Shown here: piece by piece, positions 26,562 to 37,104 of the stretch
How positions within the stretch are numbered: position 1 is the first letter of the stretch
Layout of the letters: each line of letters begins with the position of its first letter
DNA from: Lachnospiraceae bacterium
GTDB taxonomy: Bacteria > Bacillota > Clostridia > Lachnospirales > Lachnospiraceae
NCBI GenBank assembly: GCA_024684085.1
Contig: JAIKXM010000039.1
Coordinates: forward strand, 62,001 to 126,000
Direction of reading: 5' to 3'
Length of the DNA: 64,000 nucleotides
Notes under the pieces: model-generated
The model's input: only the letters and a program-made list of their open reading frames with translations
Told to the model about the DNA's origin: nothing
Database searches by the model: none
Made by a program: the position numbers and the translations under genes

Positions 26562-29210
26562 TTAAGAAATCTGTTCTGTAAGAACTTCCTCTGCCTTGGC
26601 AATGGCATCATCGATACCGGCAGGATTCTTACCACCGGCCTGAGCCATATTGGGACGACCGCCGCCGCCACCGCCAACAAGTGCCGCAATTCCCTTGATA
26701 AGATTACCGGCATGCGCACCCTTGTTCACAGCCTCATCAGTAGCCATGGCCAGCAGATTGACCTTATCCTTGCAATCACTTGCAAGCACGATCACGCCTT
26801 CTCCGATCTTCTCTTTCAGCTGATCACCGAGATCCCTGAGCGCATTCATATCAACATCTTTCACCTTAGTTGCAATGAACTTAACTCCCTTGATCTCCTG
26901 TACTTTACCGCTTGTATCTCCAAGAGACTCTCTTGCCGCCTTAGACTTCATTGATTCGATCTCGGAATTAAGTTCCTTGATCTCCTTCATCATTGCTAAG
27001 ATCCTGTTATTAAGATCAGCGGGATTTGTCTTAAGGCTCTTGCACGCCTCCATAAGTATCTGCTCAAGGTCATTGTAATGAGCATTAACATTATCTGCTG
27101 TGATAGCTTCAATTCTTCTTATGCCCGCAGCTACACCGCTCTCGCTTGCGATCTTGAAGTTCCTGATAAGTCCCGTATGTGCTACATGAGTACCGCCACA
27201 GAACTCCTTGGAAAAATCACCGACACTTACGACTCTTACAGTCTCACCGTATTTTTCACCAAACAAGGACATAGCTCCGGTCTTATTGGCTTCTTCAATA
27301 CTCATAACCTGTGTTATAACATCGATATCTTCCGCAATCTTGGCATTAACGATAGCCTCAACCTTAGCGATCTCTTCAGCAGTCATCGCCTGACCGTATG
27401 TGAAGTCGAATCGTGTTCTGTCGGAATCCTGATAAGAACCAGCCTGATGAACATCGCTCTTTAACACTTCCTGAAGAGCAGCCTGTAAGAGGTGAGTCGC
27501 TGTATGATTGGCACATATTGCAGCTCTTCTGCCCGCATCAACCTTAAGGCTTACCTTATCACCCTTTTTGATCGTGCCTTCTGTGATCTCTCCGACATGG
27601 GCATAGATTCCGCTCTTAAGCTTGATCACATCAGTAACAGTCATAACCCCGGTTGCACTCTCGATCACACCGTGATCAGCACTCTGTCCACCCATTGTTG
27701 CATAGAAAGGTGTATTACCGGTTACTATCATACAGTTGTTACCCTTAGTTGCAGAATCAACAAGAGCTTCATCTACAGCGATGGCACTGACTGTACTCTC
27801 ATCCGTTAACTTATCATATCCTGTGAATACCGTAGCCTCACCTGCATCTGCAAAAACATCCGCTTCTGACGAAAGCTTAGCCTGGAAGTTCTGATTGCTT
27901 CTTGCAAGCTCTTTAGCCTCTTCCATAGCAGTCTTGAAGCCTTCCTCATCAACAGTGAAGCCTTCTTCTTCTGCCATCTCAACAGTAAGCTCGATCGGGA
28001 ATCCGAATGTATCATATAATCTGAAAGCATTCCGGCCGTCAACACTTGAGCTTCCTTCCTTCCTAAGATTCTCGATGATCTTGTTATACTCTCTTATACC
28101 GTTCTCAAGTGTACTCTCGAAACGTACGATCTCTTTATCGAGCTCATTAAGTACAGTATCCCGATTTTTTACAAGATTGGCATAACTGTCGTGATATATC
28201 TCATCTATATAAATAGTTGCTATCTTAATAAGATTCTCTTTCTTGATACCAAGAGCCCTTCCATGTCTTACCGCACGTCTGATAAGTCTTCTGAGAACAT
28301 ATCCGGCACCGGCGTTGGAAGGGATAAGGCAGGCCTCATCGCCCATAAGCATAACGGAAGTACGGATATGATCGGCAAGTACTCTCATCGATCTTGTCAT
28401 CTTCTCATCTTCATTATATTTATAGCCTGACACCTCACCGATGTAAGCTATTACAGGTGCAAAAAGATCTGTCTGATATACATCCTTGGTACCGTTAAGA
28501 AAAGCAAGGATTCTCTCAAGTCCCCAACCTGTGTCAACATTCTTCTGCTTAAGAGGTGTAAGTGTGCCGTCCTTATGCTTCTCATACTGCATAAATACGT
28601 CATTTCCAAGCTCAGTATACTTGCCGCACGAACATCCCGGACCACAGTCAGGACCGCAATCAGGCACATCAGCGATATAGAACATCTCACTGTCGGGACC
28701 GCAAGGACCATACTCAAGCCCCCACCAGTTATCTTCAGCGGGCAGATAATATATATTCTCCTTTTTGAAGCCCGAATTGATTCTGCACTGAGCACCCTCT
28801 TCATCTCTCGGAGCATTCTCATCTCCTTCAAAAACAGTGGCAGCTAAGTGTTCCTTATCAAATCCGAAGACTTCCGTAAGAAGCTCGTAACTCCAATTAC
28901 ATCTGTCTTCCTTGAAATAATCTCCAAGACTCCAGCTTCCCATCATCTCGAAGAATGTAACGTGACTCTTATCTCCAACCGAATCGATATCATTGGTTCT
29001 TACACATCCCTGAACATTGCAGAGTCTTGTTCCGAGAGGATGCTTCTCTCCCAAAAGATATGGCATCAAAGGCTGCATTCCGGCGACATTGAACAAAACA
29101 CCCGTCGAACCGTCAGATACAAGCGAAACCGCTCCGACATCAACATGACCGCGCTTTATATAGAACTCCTTCCATGTCTTTCTTAATTCATTTGAAGTAA
29201 ACTGTCTCAT
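26562..29210 (-). CDS. alaS: Alanyl-tRNA synthetase
   Basis: An 882-residue class II synthetase charging tRNA-Ala. It has an N-terminal catalytic core (WKEFYIKRGH; FFEMMGSWSLGDYFK; GAGYVLRRLIRRAVRHG), an editing domain with HTATHLLQAAL and CGGTHVAHTG, and a C-terminal DHHA1 domain with the Gly-rich GGGGGGRP. A cysteine-rich insertion (CGPDCGPGCSCGKY) follows the core. Length is normal. ATG at 29210 has GGAGGG upstream. Its promoter is 150 bp upstream, giving a leader of about 140 nt that contains no T-box sequence. Confidence 0.97.
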   Translation of the reverse strand: MRQFTSNELRKTWKEFYIKRGHVDVGAVSLVSDGSTGVLFNVAGMQPLMPYLLGEKHPLGTRLCNVQGCVRTNDIDSVGDKSHVTFFEMMGSWSLGDYFKEDRCNWSYELLTEVFGFDKEHLAATVFEGDENAPRDEEGAQCRINSGFKKENIYYLPAEDNWWGLEYGPCGPDSEMFYIADVPDCGPDCGPGCSCGKYTELGNDVFMQYEKHKDGTLTPLKQKNVDTGWGLERILAFLNGTKDVYQTDLFAPVIAYIGEVSGYKYNEDEKMTRSMRVLADHIRTSVMLMGDEACLIPSNAGAGYVLRRLIRRAVRHGRALGIKKENLIKIATIYIDEIYHDSYANLVKNRDTVLNELDKEIVRFESTLENGIREYNKIIENLRKEGSSSVDGRNAFRLYDTFGFPIELTVEMAEEEGFTVDEEGFKTAMEEAKELARSNQNFQAKLSSEADVFADAGEATVFTGYDKLTDESTVSAIAVDEALVDSATKGNNCMIVTGNTPFYATMGGQSADHGVIESATGVMTVTDVIKLKSGIYAHVGEITEGTIKKGDKVSLKVDAGRRAAICANHTATHLLQAALQEVLKSDVHQAGSYQDSDRTRFDFTYGQAMTAEEIAKVEAIVNAKIAEDIDVITQVMSIEEANKTGAMSLFGEKYGETVRVVSVGDFSKEFCGGTHVAHTGLIRNFKIASESGVAAGIRRIEAITADNVNAHYNDLEQILMEACKSLKTNPADLNNRILAMMKEIKELNSEIESMKSKAARESLGDTSGKVQEIKGVKFIATKVKDVDMNALRDLGDQLKEKIGEGVIVLASDCKDKVNLLAMATDEAVNKGAHAGNLIKGIAALVGGGGGGRPNMAQAGGKNPAGIDDAIAKAEEVLTEQIS

Positions 29211-29359
29211 TATTCCCTCCGAGTCTGAACATCATTCCGTAACATGGATAATATATGTAAGCATGGTCCATGTGCGAAATGTATTAATTTATGTAGATCT
29301 GCGCTCAAAGCTTTATGATCAAAACAATTGAAGCACAGAGCTAAAATGCATACTTAATC

Positions 29360-29388
29360 ATTATAAATATCAGATATATAGAAGTCAA
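29360..29388 (-). promoter_or_regulatory. Promoter of alaS
   Basis: On the minus strand TTGACT (29388-29383), 17 bp, TATAAT (29365-29360). The leader of about 143 nt can form small stems (for example CATGGA...TCCATG), but no known riboswitch or T-box motif is seen. Confidence 0.7.
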
Positions 29389-29399
29389 TGTACAGGCCA

Positions 29400-29468
29400 A
29401 ATTATACTGACTTAATTGTAACGACTAAATTTACCAGGCTAATCATACCGGCTTGATTGCAACAACTT
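29400..29468. repeat. Degenerate 41-bp-period repeat downstream of the large secreted protein gene
   Basis: Segments 29400-29427 and 29441-29468 match at about 22 of 28 positions, with a partial third unit toward the stop codon at 29483. They lie between that stop and the alaS promoter. No U-tailed terminator is seen here. Confidence 0.6.
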
Positions 29469-29482
29469 AAACATACCGGTTA

Positions 29483-32400
29483 TCATTCGGTAAACTGACG
29501 CTTATATATCTTTACTTTAAAGGCCTTGATTCCCTTATATACGGAATTGGTCGACGGGATCACGTATATATTGACATTGCCGTAATCAGGCTGTCCGGGC
29601 GCTATAACAATATCATAGTCTGTTCCGTACAATAATTCCTTCTTACCCATCGTAACTTTAAGCTTGATTGACTTCTTGTCTATATCCTTGCCGGTATAGA
29701 AAGACTTGAATCCCGATCTTGCGCTTACCCTCGCATTACCAAGATTAACATCCTTAGAGACGATACTGTAACGTATAATCCTCTCTCCGTAATAATTACC
29801 TATACCCTTTGCTAGCATAGTCTCTGTATTATAGACAAAATCAACATCTATCTCAAGTCTTCGTCCGTTATCGTCAAGCATTATAGGTACAACATTATTG
29901 CTGCTTGTAGAATCCGGACAATATGCAAATGTAATATCACGGATATCTTTTTTTACAATGTTAAAAAACTTTGTTATCTCTCCATCGATATTCATGCCGG
30001 TGATGGTCATACAGCCCCTTCCCACCTTATCATTATCAAGATAAGTATAGACAAGCGTATCATCCGGGATCACAATATCACCGTTTTTCAAAACAACACG
30101 AGGTTTAGTACCACTCTTACAGTATTGATATTCTGATTGAAGCGATTCTACTTTCAGCTTTCTGCTATCGATCTTCTTAATAGTGAAATTCACAGTCTTG
30201 GAACCGCTGTAACTGCCAATTCCCTTTATTCCAACCGAAGCGATACCACACTTGATATTATTCTTGACACTTGTAACAAGATAATCAGTTCCGCGTGAAA
30301 GAGTTTTCTCGCCATATGTTATAGATATATCAGGTGTTATTTCTTCACCTGTATATTCTGCCGAAGGGATATTTATTCTTACTTTGTTCAGATTTACCCC
30401 CTCTACCTTAACGGTATGCTTCTTATAGGCATAATATCCGTTACAGCATTCCGGCGCTTTGACATATACTGTATATGTACCGGCATTAGGGAAATAATTC
30501 CCATCAATGATATAATCGCGACCGTATTGCAAAACAGTCTTTTTAAGCGTAACGACTATATCCTCAGGTCCTATAGTCTCCCCGGGCTTAAGCTTCTTAA
30601 GGACCTTAACGGAAGCCTTGGCAAGAGATGCCTTCTTATTAGCATCAACTACGGAAAAATAATACTTCTTCATCCCGCAGTAATTACCCATACCGGTTAC
30701 GGTACATTCATATCTTCCGGTCTTAACATACACATTAGTCACATCTACTTTATAATCCTTACCTGATTTTAGACTTTTTCCATAGAGTGTGACCGTAGGC
30801 GAAGGCTCAAACGTCTTACCCGCTATATAATTGGAATACTTCTCAACAACTTCCACATCAGAGATATCGGTAGGCAGAATATTGAATTTTCTGGTAACAG
30901 AACCGGAGAACTTTCCTTTGCCTTTTACCATAACCTGAGGAGCTTTTTTATCATTAATATTCGCAGCATACCGATTATTCTTATATGAAAGTGTATAATC
31001 CACGCCCTCGGTAAGGCGCTGCATTCCGTAATATACTCTGACAGCCGGCTTAAGCGGAGAACCGGTATATACAACATCTTCGATCTCTTCGATGCGAAGA
31101 CCGACATTATTGGCAGTATAAGCTGCGATCAGATGAATATCCCTGTCTGTGGCCGGATCGATGGAATACACTCTTCTTCCTCCGGACTCGAACCAACCGT
31201 CAAATAGATACCCTTCTTTATAAGCATCTTTAAGAACAAGTTCAGACTTATCTGTGGCTCTCGTATATTCGGAAGGATTAGTCTTAACATGATCTCCACC
31301 ATTGAGATCATATGTTATTTTATAAACCGGATACTCCATGACCTTAACATGACATTGTCTTGTATAGGTCCTGTCGGGACTATTAAGAGTATATGTTATA
31401 TCAGTCTCCCCGACTCCGACAGCAGATACGAGTCCCGAATCAGTCACATTAACGATTCCATTATCATATCCGCCTATAGTGAGATTGCCGACAGCCGTCA
31501 TCTGCGGATACACTTGCGCATGTTCTCCGATATACAGACTAATATCATCTTTAGTAAGATACATACCTTCAAAGGCAGCATAAAGAGTGATCGTCGTTCC
31601 CGGATACAGGCCTACCCTGTCGCACTTCTCAGAATTATCATGGATCTTCCCTTTATACCATCCGATAAAGTCTTCCTTCTCATAGTCACCATATATGACA
31701 ATATCCTTGAGCACAGCCCTTCCCTTTTCATCAACTGAAGTCTCAAAGAGATCAAGATCGCTCAATGCATCTTCATAATAATGATAATTCATCGAAAAAG
31801 TGATATCACTCTCATCGAATCTCTTGCCGCATTCAGAACAATAAAGGCTCGCATGGATCTTATTATGATATTCATTGATAGTATACTCGGCGTCTATATG
31901 ATGAGCACAACGGATAACACCATAGGCATCAACAGGCATAAGATTGTATTTATAATCAGCACGACAAGGCAGCACCAGATTAGAAATCTTCAATCCTGTC
32001 TTACCGAGATTAATATCCAACACACCCTTTCCGCCAAGTTCAAGAGAGAAATCATTGCCTAAAACAGGCTTTTGAACGCTCTCGGCAATATTGAAGGAAG
32101 TGCCAATAATTAATTCACCATTTAATTTACTGATATAATCTTTCTTACCATTAATATACAGAGCACCCTTTAATTCAATACAGTCGGAGGGATCCGACAT
32201 ATCCACAGTCGAAGCCGAAGCGGTTTTAAGATTGGAAGATATATTCAGATCTCTGCACTCTATTCGTCCACCGCCAAGAATCAAAGAACCAAACGATTGA
32301 TAAATATCATCTGTTACCTTTAGAGTGCCACCCCCAAGGCTTACATCACCATACCCGAAAAAACTACCCGGATATACATTCAGTTCATAGCCTTCAAGAG

Positions 32401-33094
32401 AAAACGTTGCTCCATATGGAACCGAAAAGTCGCCCATATAATGCTGGTCTTTAAGAAGTGACAGATTTCCGCCTCTCTTCTCCCACCTGCTGACAGCTTC
32501 CTTAAGGTTATTGAAGTAAAGTGTCTCGCCATCGACTATCAGTCTGACAACAGAGTCGGCAGTCATCTCATTATTATAGATATGTGATTCATGAATTGTA
32601 ATATTGATAAGCTCAGGATAAGAATCCGCAGAATCTTCATCCTCTGTCAAGTCCGAATCAGCAATTTCTTCATCCATAGGATCCGAAGTAAAAAGCCCGC
32701 CTTCTTCCATGAAATCTGTATTAGAAGTTTCGTCTTCAGCAGGATCTGTATTGGAAGCATCTTCTTCTATAGAGTCTGTATCGGAAGCATCTTCATCTTC
32801 TACATGATCACCCTTGGAATCCTCTTCGTCAGCAGACTCACCCCCGGAAGTCTCTTCATAAGCAAACTCACTTTTGGAAACCTCTTTGTCACCAGACTCA
32901 CTGATCTGTTCAATTATCGCCCCACGGTCTTCCGAAACAGACGAAGTATCACCCTGAACATCTTCCAACAGAATAATATCATCATCAACGGCAGCAAGAA
33001 GATCCACGCCATCCAAAGGCGCAAAGACAACGACAATGCAAAATACCAATACCAACGAAACTAATCTGCATAAGTTTTTATACCTAAGAATCAT
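29483..33094 (-). CDS. Large secreted Ig-like repeat protein with an acidic N-terminal region
   Basis: A 1203-residue exported protein. ATG 33094 is chosen because GGAGGG precedes it; it is followed directly by a basic/hydrophobic signal sequence (MILRYKNLCRLVSLVLVFCI). Next come about 110 residues of Asp/Glu/Ser/Thr repeats (SNTD, EDEDS), then a Val/Gly-rich beta-solenoid-like region. A Big_2-type domain (ISLYIGEH...VSAVGVGETDITY) and an InlB B-repeat (YKITYDLNGGD...FDGWFESGG) follow. The last part is a series of YTG...G.DY...G.Y.G domains of a type common in Lachnospiraceae surface proteins. No LPxTG, SLH or dockerin is seen at the C-terminus, so anchoring is unclear. It lies 182 bp downstream of a GT-C-like gene. 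Confidence 0.85.
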   Translation of the reverse strand: MILRYKNLCRLVSLVLVFCIVVVFAPLDGVDLLAAVDDDIILLEDVQGDTSSVSEDRGAIIEQISESGDKEVSKSEFAYEETSGGESADEEDSKGDHVEDEDASDTDSIEEDASNTDPAEDETSNTDFMEEGGLFTSDPMDEEIADSDLTEDEDSADSYPELINITIHESHIYNNEMTADSVVRLIVDGETLYFNNLKEAVSRWEKRGGNLSLLKDQHYMGDFSVPYGATFSLEGYELNVYPGSFFGYGDVSLGGGTLKVTDDIYQSFGSLILGGGRIECRDLNISSNLKTASASTVDMSDPSDCIELKGALYINGKKDYISKLNGELIIGTSFNIAESVQKPVLGNDFSLELGGKGVLDINLGKTGLKISNLVLPCRADYKYNLMPVDAYGVIRCAHHIDAEYTINEYHNKIHASLYCSECGKRFDESDITFSMNYHYYEDALSDLDLFETSVDEKGRAVLKDIVIYGDYEKEDFIGWYKGKIHDNSEKCDRVGLYPGTTITLYAAFEGMYLTKDDISLYIGEHAQVYPQMTAVGNLTIGGYDNGIVNVTDSGLVSAVGVGETDITYTLNSPDRTYTRQCHVKVMEYPVYKITYDLNGGDHVKTNPSEYTRATDKSELVLKDAYKEGYLFDGWFESGGRRVYSIDPATDRDIHLIAAYTANNVGLRIEEIEDVVYTGSPLKPAVRVYYGMQRLTEGVDYTLSYKNNRYAANINDKKAPQVMVKGKGKFSGSVTRKFNILPTDISDVEVVEKYSNYIAGKTFEPSPTVTLYGKSLKSGKDYKVDVTNVYVKTGRYECTVTGMGNYCGMKKYYFSVVDANKKASLAKASVKVLKKLKPGETIGPEDIVVTLKKTVLQYGRDYIIDGNYFPNAGTYTVYVKAPECCNGYYAYKKHTVKVEGVNLNKVRINIPSAEYTGEEITPDISITYGEKTLSRGTDYLVTSVKNNIKCGIASVGIKGIGSYSGSKTVNFTIKKIDSRKLKVESLQSEYQYCKSGTKPRVVLKNGDIVIPDDTLVYTYLDNDKVGRGCMTITGMNIDGEITKFFNIVKKDIRDITFAYCPDSTSSNNVVPIMLDDNGRRLEIDVDFVYNTETMLAKGIGNYYGERIIRYSIVSKDVNLGNARVSARSGFKSFYTGKDIDKKSIKLKVTMGKKELLYGTDYDIVIAPGQPDYGNVNIYVIPSTNSVYKGIKAFKVKIYKRQFTE

Positions 33095-33156
33095 CCCATG
33101 CCCTCCATACGGATTAACCGAACATAACAATTCCCAAGAGCCATTAATCAATAACA

Positions 33157-33290
33157 ATCTTTGAGCAAAAACGTAGATCCAATTATCTTGTTACTATTCA
33201 CACCCGTGTTTTTGTGATTAGCTACAGACACCTGTGAACAGTAACATTATCTTTGAGCAAAAATTCGTGAATCCGATTATCTTCGAGCGA
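33157..33290. repeat. Triplicated ATCTTTGAGCRARAA unit around a 14-bp inverted repeat
   Basis: Similar units begin near 33157, 33249 and 33279; the last overlaps the 3' end of the GT-C-like gene (stop at 33277). Between the first two lies an inverted repeat, 33189-33202 with 33233-33246 (13 of 14 pairs), extendable by an inner ACAC/GTGT pairing. It may act as a terminator or attenuator between the two genes, although the T-tract is poor. Confidence 0.6.
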
Positions 33291-34845
33291 GAAATCTCGT
33301 AAATATACTATTATCTATATCGTATGTATAATAGTTATACTTAACATCTTCGGGTATAGAATCATCAAATCTGTTGGCAAAATCCTGCATAGTCTCCCAT
33401 TCGTCATACATATTATCGCCGGGCGTATTATCTCTTACATTATCCCGAATCTCCATAATAGGGAACAGAGTTCCGACAAAGATAAGCAGGATCAAAATGC
33501 CCTTACGCATTCCAAGCGAATAATCCTTATCTTTAGACGACAATGTCCTGATCGAATATAAGCACAGGAAAAACAACGGCGGAACTGAGGTACACATTAC
33601 GATATCGTTGTACACACCCATTTTTGCGAACGGTAAGACTAACAACACGAATAGCCCGGGGACAAAAAAAGGATCATTCTTATTCTCTTTATATGTTGAT
33701 AGATAATGAAACCCAAACATAAAGAGACAAAAGAATATATACACAAAGATATCAATACCTATATAGGGTTGAAAACGAAGTGTCGAACTATAAGGCTTTT
33801 CAGACATAACATTTCCCCAATAATAGAGGAGTAACATTACGCCACCAGTGAACACAACGGAGATATTGGATATAGAAAAGATCTGCTTAATCAATCCTTT
33901 AAAAGTTAATTCTTTTTTTAATATTTTAGCAACAAAACTTAATGTTACCAGTACAGCAAGCCCAAGGAACTGATATATACCAAACAAAAATAACGGCAAC
34001 ATTATCAGGCAGTATTCCCTGATCCTGTCTTTATAGATCTCAAGCATCAGACAGATCAACCAGGCAGCTATGATCTGAGGATAAACCCAACGTAACATTA
34101 CAAGATTGCTTCTGTACTGCAATGAGATACCGTTGCTGAGAATCCAATGGTAATTACCGATAGAATACATATCGTCGCCGATGATGATCTTAATCACGAT
34201 CTGAGCCAGAGGTAAACATCCGCTGAAGAACAGAAGCATAAACATATTGATCAATGTTTCTTTAACGTTCTTCACCTTCATATAACAATTAAGCAGAAGG
34301 TATACAAGAACAACCCCGATCATGCCCCATAATCCCATGACATACTGAGCCACATGAACTGAGTCGGTCGCTTTACCGAGAAGAGCCGGAACAATATACT
34401 GACCGATATAATAAGTCAGCAGGCTCACACCTTCATTGTAATAGAATACCGGCCAGTCTCTGTTAACAAGATCCTTAAGTATTGCATTATGCTTGTACCA
34501 ATCTCCCGACTGCGGGAATATACCACCAAAGCCTATAAGGATCAAAACAAGCACAATTGCAGCAATAGTTAAAGCAAGAATTAATATATTAATACGTGCA
34601 TCATATTCTCCGTCATCCGTTTTTCGATCTGTTTTAGTTTTCGAAAAATTACGGATATCATTACCAACAAAGAATCTGACGCATAAAAGCAATAAGACAG
34701 CTGCTGTTGGGATACCGACGATTGGTCTGAACCAAGTTAAGAAAAATACTGTTAAGGGAAAATACAGATATGCAAAGCAAAGCGCCGTAATTAGTTTGGC
34801 GCTGACCCGAATATCTTTAATTTTTAACTTTGCCGTCTTTTTCAT
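33277..34845 (-). CDS. Polytopic membrane protein, GT-C glycosyltransferase-like
   Basis: A 522-residue integral membrane protein with about twelve predicted helices. The first large extracytoplasmic loop carries SGDWYKHN with D115, in the position where GT-C enzymes keep a catalytic acidic residue. After it comes an LTYYIGQY helix matching the NYYYFGQY helix of its upstream neighbour, so the two are probably distant relatives. It would use a polyprenyl-phosphate sugar if truly a GT-C enzyme. ATG at 34845 has GGGAGA upstream; a start seven codons earlier lacks a site. It follows the DUF2298 gene by 43 bp, so the pair is probably co-expressed. Confidence 0.7.
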   Translation of the reverse strand: MKKTAKLKIKDIRVSAKLITALCFAYLYFPLTVFFLTWFRPIVGIPTAAVLLLLCVRFFVGNDIRNFSKTKTDRKTDDGEYDARINILILALTIAAIVLVLILIGFGGIFPQSGDWYKHNAILKDLVNRDWPVFYYNEGVSLLTYYIGQYIVPALLGKATDSVHVAQYVMGLWGMIGVVLVYLLLNCYMKVKNVKETLINMFMLLFFSGCLPLAQIVIKIIIGDDMYSIGNYHWILSNGISLQYRSNLVMLRWVYPQIIAAWLICLMLEIYKDRIREYCLIMLPLFLFGIYQFLGLAVLVTLSFVAKILKKELTFKGLIKQIFSISNISVVFTGGVMLLLYYWGNVMSEKPYSSTLRFQPYIGIDIFVYIFFCLFMFGFHYLSTYKENKNDPFFVPGLFVLLVLPFAKMGVYNDIVMCTSVPPLFFLCLYSIRTLSSKDKDYSLGMRKGILILLIFVGTLFPIMEIRDNVRDNTPGDNMYDEWETMQDFANRFDDSIPEDVKYNYYTYDIDNSIFTRFLARR

Positions 34846-34888
34846 CAATCCGTTCTCCCAAAGCACTTTTCAAATCAAATCAGTAGTT

Positions 34889-37096
34889 TTATCTTCTGAC
34901 TTTGATGATCACATTTCTCCGACCACTGTCCGGTATAACATAGTCATATACCACTTCTCCGATCTCAAGAAAATCATCTACATTGATATCTTCATACTTT
35001 TTATATTCGCTTTCACCGATATAAATATAATCTACATTATATTTTTCAAGGCGAGGCCTTATCTCATTAACATCATGAGACGTATAGATCATCCTGATAT
35101 CTTCTCCCAAAGCGTATATATAATCATAACTGTTATGCCAAAGCCATTCATGAGTCTCCCAACCGAGCACAGTTCTCCTGCCGGTTATGACAGAAAGAGT
35201 ATCTGCATACGAATAACTTTCTCCGTTAGCCTGTAACACTATGGCATCTTCTTCAACATTATTATCTACCCACTGATAAGCGATGGCTTCTGCCCCAAGA
35301 CCGGCTTTAACTCTGTACATTGAATCCATTCCAAGATAAGAACTGCCACTCATCTCGCCATACCACTGTCTGCATGATGTGAACAGATATCCTACAGATA
35401 ACAGAAGCATGAACATAACCGGTATCAGAAGTATCCTGTATGTGATAAGCGACTTCTTACGTTCTCCCTTATATGCTTTCGTCTGTGCTCCATATACCCT
35501 TGCGATCACATATCCAGAAGCAAGACCGCACAGAATATAAGCTTCATATGCAAGCTTGAACATCGTATTTGCTCTCGGGAATCCGTTGATATATATATCC
35601 TTAACGAATATAAATTCGGGCAAAAGAGCAAGGCCGACACCGCAGAGCATGATAAGAAGAATATACACATCTTCTCTCATATTCTCGAACTTAACTCTCT
35701 GCTTCCTGACCGTAATAATGATAAACAGAATAAATATAAGAAGTATGATAACACTACAACCCCAGAGCATCATAAACTGATAGAAAGGAGTCCTTTTGGT
35801 AACAAGACCAAGACCTGATTCCATCTTAATGAATTTTAATCTGAAAGGCAGATTGATGAGATTAACGAATGCCAGCATCCATGCGCCCTGTATCAGAGTA
35901 GCGATAAGTCCCTGTCGTATCTTAGGATATCTGAAGAGATTAAATATCAAGACAATACTGCCGCTAACCACATAATATATCGGGTAGTCCCAATAGTTGG
36001 TCATACTGCTTATTCCGATAAGAAATGCAATGATTATTAATTCTTGATTTAATAATTCTCTAATTATCTCATTTTTCCTGACAATATACTTTCTTTGGAA
36101 ATTGAATGCAAATGCCATTAGAACAGCAAGGATCGCAACCACGATAAGTATATCTACAACATGAGCGTGAAGATCCCCGATAAGGAATGAATACCAGGGA
36201 AACTCATGAATAGTTCTGTCCTCTTCTACCAATGGATTATAGCCAATATACCTTGTTGAATCTGCAAACCAATACGAATCCTTCTCATTGGGAATACTTA
36301 AGTTAAGGTGCAGTTTTTCAGTAAATAAATAGAAGAAAACATAATGCAGATTACCTGTAAGAGTTACAAAAACTGAAGCTACCGATCCACCGATCACAGC
36401 CACTCTTCGACTGCTGTTTCTTATAAGCAGCTCATATACCAGAGTCCAGATCATCGTGACGGCCATCGCAGCTATAGTACACATTCCAAGAGTATATCCA
36501 TACTCGATCCTAACATGTGCCACACGGCTAAGATATGTAATAAGATATTGTCCAAAATAGTAATAATTAAGAGGACCGTCAACAGACCACATATCAAGAG
36601 GCGGCAGATATGTTGCTGTATCGATCATCTTCATGATGCCAAAGTCCATTATCCTCTCAGTGGACTCAGCCTGTATTCTATGACCGAACAACCAGTTGAA
36701 AGCCATTATCAATGATAAAACAGACAGCTCTGTAATGATAACAGCCGTTTTTATTTCTTTAAGCTTCGTAAGGAACAGCTTAAGATAATAGGTTTTCTCA
36801 TATTCTTTCTTAGAAGCAAATACTATACTCAGGAGAACTTCGGCTGCGATGATCAGAAACAGCCACAGATATGTATTGAAAACAGTGAATCTGACAAGCC
36901 CAAGTGAAGATAAGAACCAGATAAGATATCCTCCGATAGTCAGACCAATGATCTTGGAAAAAACATAGCCCTTTGTCTTGAATTGCCTGAAGACACCAAA
37001 GCAAACCGGCATAGCGCATAACCCAAATACGCCAAGAGCGATCACCCACCTTAATATAACCAAACAATCACTTAAAAATAGATTAAACCCGTTCAT
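34889..37096 (-). CDS. DUF2298 (Chlor_Arch_YYY family) multipass membrane protein
   Basis: A 735-residue protein with about 14 membrane helices. The hallmark blocks of the DUF2298/YYY family are visible: MDFGIMKMID at about 150-159, DGPLNYYYFGQY at about 173-184, and a later GDLHAHVVDI. The family is widespread in anaerobes and archaea and is thought to be GT-C-like; no activity is established to my knowledge. A soluble C-terminal domain includes VLGWETHEWLWHN and YIYIGESEYKKY. ATG 37096 follows AGGGG at five bases; a GTG two codons earlier would overlap that site. It starts eight bases after the stop of the small export-family gene. Confidence 0.85.
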   Translation of the reverse strand: MNGFNLFLSDCLVILRWVIALGVFGLCAMPVCFGVFRQFKTKGYVFSKIIGLTIGGYLIWFLSSLGLVRFTVFNTYLWLFLIIAAEVLLSIVFASKKEYEKTYYLKLFLTKLKEIKTAVIITELSVLSLIMAFNWLFGHRIQAESTERIMDFGIMKMIDTATYLPPLDMWSVDGPLNYYYFGQYLITYLSRVAHVRIEYGYTLGMCTIAAMAVTMIWTLVYELLIRNSSRRVAVIGGSVASVFVTLTGNLHYVFFYLFTEKLHLNLSIPNEKDSYWFADSTRYIGYNPLVEEDRTIHEFPWYSFLIGDLHAHVVDILIVVAILAVLMAFAFNFQRKYIVRKNEIIRELLNQELIIIAFLIGISSMTNYWDYPIYYVVSGSIVLIFNLFRYPKIRQGLIATLIQGAWMLAFVNLINLPFRLKFIKMESGLGLVTKRTPFYQFMMLWGCSVIILLIFILFIIITVRKQRVKFENMREDVYILLIMLCGVGLALLPEFIFVKDIYINGFPRANTMFKLAYEAYILCGLASGYVIARVYGAQTKAYKGERKKSLITYRILLIPVMFMLLLSVGYLFTSCRQWYGEMSGSSYLGMDSMYRVKAGLGAEAIAYQWVDNNVEEDAIVLQANGESYSYADTLSVITGRRTVLGWETHEWLWHNSYDYIYALGEDIRMIYTSHDVNEIRPRLEKYNVDYIYIGESEYKKYEDINVDDFLEIGEVVYDYVIPDSGRRNVIIKVRR

Positions 37097-37104
37097 AAGC
37101 ACCC

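Noticed and set aside
29211..29359. T-box leader for alaS
   Set aside because: The leader is long enough, but no T-box core sequence or U-tailed antiterminator/terminator pair is visible.
30416..33064. Several long plus-strand open frames antisense to the large secreted protein gene
   Set aside because: They lack ribosome sites, have hydrophobic or low-complexity translations and lie wholly inside a well-supported minus-strand gene.
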